From assembly GCA_029880425.1 (NCBI GenBank), contig JAOUOK010000128.1:1-5985 (forward strand): 5,985 nt of DNA, given 5' to 3'. The position numbers and the translations under genes are program-made. Below the pieces are notes generated by a model that saw nothing but the letters and a program-made list of their open reading frames with translations, searched no databases and was not told the DNA's origin. This document shows, piece by piece, positions 4,626 to 5,985 of the stretch (its first letter is position 1; every line of letters starts with the position of its first letter). Origin of the DNA: Gammaproteobacteria bacterium. Lineage in GTDB: Bacteria; Pseudomonadota; Gammaproteobacteria; UBA6429; Thiohalophilaceae.

Positions 4626-5985
4626 TTAACTTTGTAATTTAGAGATGTCAGCAATTTGCATAAATAAATTATGTAGTTTGTTTAATAGTGCGAGACGATT
4701 GTTTTTTAATTTTTCATCATCCACCATAACCATAACATCATCAAAGAACCGATCAACACTTGCACGTAAACTTGAAAGTTCTGTTAACGCTTGCTGGTAT
4801 TTAGTGTTATCAATTAATTCCTGTACCGTGCTATCAAGTTGAGTTAACTGATTGTTTAGTTCTTTTTCCGCATTTTCCTGTAAAAGTTTTTCATCAATGT
4901 TATCGGTTAATTTCCCTTTTACTTTTTTCAGGATATTTCCAATACGTTTATTCGCCGCGGCAAGACTGGTTGCAGCTTCAAGTTGGCGGAAGGCATCAAC
5001 GGCAAGTAAGCGGTTATCGATATCAAGCGGTTTAGTCGGTTTAGTACTGATAACAGCATCAAGTACATCAGGACGAATACCTTTATCGAGGTAATAAGCA
5101 TGCAAACGGTCAAGAATAAAATCAAATACAGCAGTTTCAGCTTTTGTTGCATCGATAGATGCATCATGTTGTTTAGAGGCAAGTTTAATCAGTTCTAACA
5201 GGTCTAAATTAAGTTTGTTTTCAATAGAAATACGTAATACACCCAGTGCTGCACGGCGTAAGGCAAAGGGGTCTTTATCACCTGTTGGCGTTTGCCCGAT
5301 TGCGAAAATACCCACCAGGGTATCTAAACGATCAGCAACCGCTAAAGACTGGCTGGTAATACTTTGCGGTAATTTGTCGCCTGCAAATTTTGGTTTGTAA
5401 TAGTCTTCAAGTGCCGTGGCAACTTCAGCAGTTTCACCATCATGATTTGCATAGTAGCGGCCCATGATGCCCTGTAAGCTTGGGAATTCACCGACCATTT
5501 CTGTCATGAGATCGCATTTACATAATTCGGCTGCACGTGCCGCGAGATTTTTATCGCCACCGAGTTGGCTGGCAATATTACTGGCAAGATTGCTGACGCG
5601 GTTGGTTTTATCCAGCAATGTACCGAGTTGTTTTTGGAAAACGACAGTGCCAAGCAGTTTTTTGCGATCAACAAGCTTTGATTTTTTATCCTGTGACCAG
5701 AAAAATTCTGCGTCAGCAAATCGAGGCCGGATAACACGTTCATTACCTTCCTGCACTTTTGAAAAATCTTTACTATCAATATTACTCACCGTAATGAAGT
5801 GAGGGAGTAATGCTCCATTCTCATCCACTACATGAAAATATTTCTGGTTAGTTTTCATAGTGAGAATAAGAGTTTCCTGGGGCACATCAAGAAAACGCTC
5901 TTCAAAGTTACCCATAACAGCAACGGGCCATTCAACCATGGCAGCGACTTCTTCCAGTAATTCTTCATCAATATGGCTTTGCCTT
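4626..5985 (-). CDS. glyS: Glycyl-tRNA synthetase beta subunit, C-terminal two-thirds (5' end outside window)
   Basis: This is the beta chain of the alpha2beta2 bacterial glycyl-tRNA synthetase, which charges tRNA-Gly in the cytoplasm. The frame stays open to the window end, giving 452 residues plus the stop; E. coli GlyS has about 689, so roughly the first third is missing. The internal ATG at 5939-5937 is not the start, since family sequence (RQSHIDEELLEEVAA) continues upstream of it. Numbering from the first full codon at the edge, recognisable blocks are EWPVAVMGNFEE (18-29), TMKTNQKYF (42-50), ERVIRPRFADAEFFW (82-96), CDLMTEMVGEFPSLQGIMG (157-175), DKDPFALRRAALGVLRI (236-252), and a C-terminal anticodon-binding (DALR-like) domain from about 345, ending LLNKLHNLFMQIADISKLQS. 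There is no frameshift or truncation at the 3' end. The alpha-chain gene glyQ is expected just upstream, outside the window. It leads the cluster with the MazG-like gene, gmhB and plsC. Confidence 0.97.
   Translation of the reverse strand, partial: RQSHIDEELLEEVAAMVEWPVAVMGNFEERFLDVPQETLILTMKTNQKYFHVVDENGALLPHFITVSNIDSKDFSKVQEGNERVIRPRFADAEFFWSQDKKSKLVDRKKLLGTVVFQKQLGTLLDKTNRVSNLASNIASQLGGDKNLAARAAELCKCDLMTEMVGEFPSLQGIMGRYYANHDGETAEVATALEDYYKPKFAGDKLPQSITSQSLAVADRLDTLVGIFAIGQTPTGDKDPFALRRAALGVLRISIENKLNLDLLELIKLASKQHDASIDATKAETAVFDFILDRLHAYYLDKGIRPDVLDAVISTKPTKPLDIDNRLLAVDAFRQLEAATSLAAANKRIGNILKKVKGKLTDNIDEKLLQENAEKELNNQLTQLDSTVQELIDNTKYQQALTELSSLRASVDRFFDDVMVMVDDEKLKNNRLALLNKLHNLFMQIADISKLQS

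Noticed and set aside
4928..5182. 84-residue minus-strand frame inside glyS
   Set aside because: Alternate frame of glyS; Leu/Met-rich translation typical of an out-of-frame reading, not a membrane peptide.
5464..5802. 112-residue plus-strand and 91-residue minus-strand frames overlapping within glyS
   Set aside because: Both lie within the conserved glyS coding frame and have low-complexity, non-family sequence; shadows of glyS.
5937..5939. ATG that would make glyS a complete 437-residue gene
   Set aside because: The frame remains open to the window end and the upstream residues match the GlyS family, so this is an internal Met and the true start lies outside.
1..5985. Search for CRISPR arrays, tRNA or rRNA genes, insertion-sequence ends, toxin-antitoxin or defence genes
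   Set aside because: Nothing seen; the MazG-like protein is a housekeeping type and has no toxin partner beside it, so it is not called as part of a mazEF-like system.

Overview
The window looks like chromosomal DNA of a Gram-negative gammaproteobacterium. It is AT-rich by eye, although I did not compute composition. Three things support this: the two-subunit type of glycyl-tRNA synthetase (beta chain glyS), a heptose-bisphosphate phosphatase (gmhB) for LPS inner-core sugar, and the gene order glyS-gmhB-plsC, which is known from Pseudomonas and relatives. I cannot name the genus. All six genes I can support lie on the minus strand, so transcription runs from high to low coordinates.

Block 1 (5985 down to 2954) is a tightly packed probable operon. 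It holds the 3' two-thirds of glyS, a small MazG-type nucleotide pyrophosphohydrolase, gmhB, and a PlsC-type acyltransferase. The gaps are 9, 15 and 13 bases, and none of the three internal junctions has a clear Shine-Dalgarno sequence. A GC-rich 11-bp hairpin followed by a T-run (2782 to 2741) probably ends this unit about 170 bases past plsC. The operon joins translation (glyS), nucleotide-pool cleaning (MazG) and envelope building (heptose for LPS, phosphatidic acid for membranes).

Block 2 (2677 to 1643) is fbp, a class I fructose-1,6-bisphosphatase of gluconeogenesis or the Calvin cycle. It has a good GGAG ribosome binding site and its own strong terminator at 1621-1559. The fbp promoter is not certain. 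A perfect TATAAT sits upstream of the hairpin at 2746-2782, so either the hairpin belongs only to block 1 or fbp has a hairpin-bearing leader.

Block 3 (1480 to 1, cut by the window edge) is the N-terminal 493 residues of an RND/MMPL-type exporter with a start right behind an in-frame stop. Its neighbours lie outside the window.

I see no mobile element, CRISPR array, tRNA or rRNA, and no convincing unknown system. The region is mostly conserved housekeeping genes. The points worth a second look are small: a tandem repeat inside the fbp terminator loop, a possible leader or small RNA before fbp, a MazG gene inserted in a known gene order, and a few motif variants.
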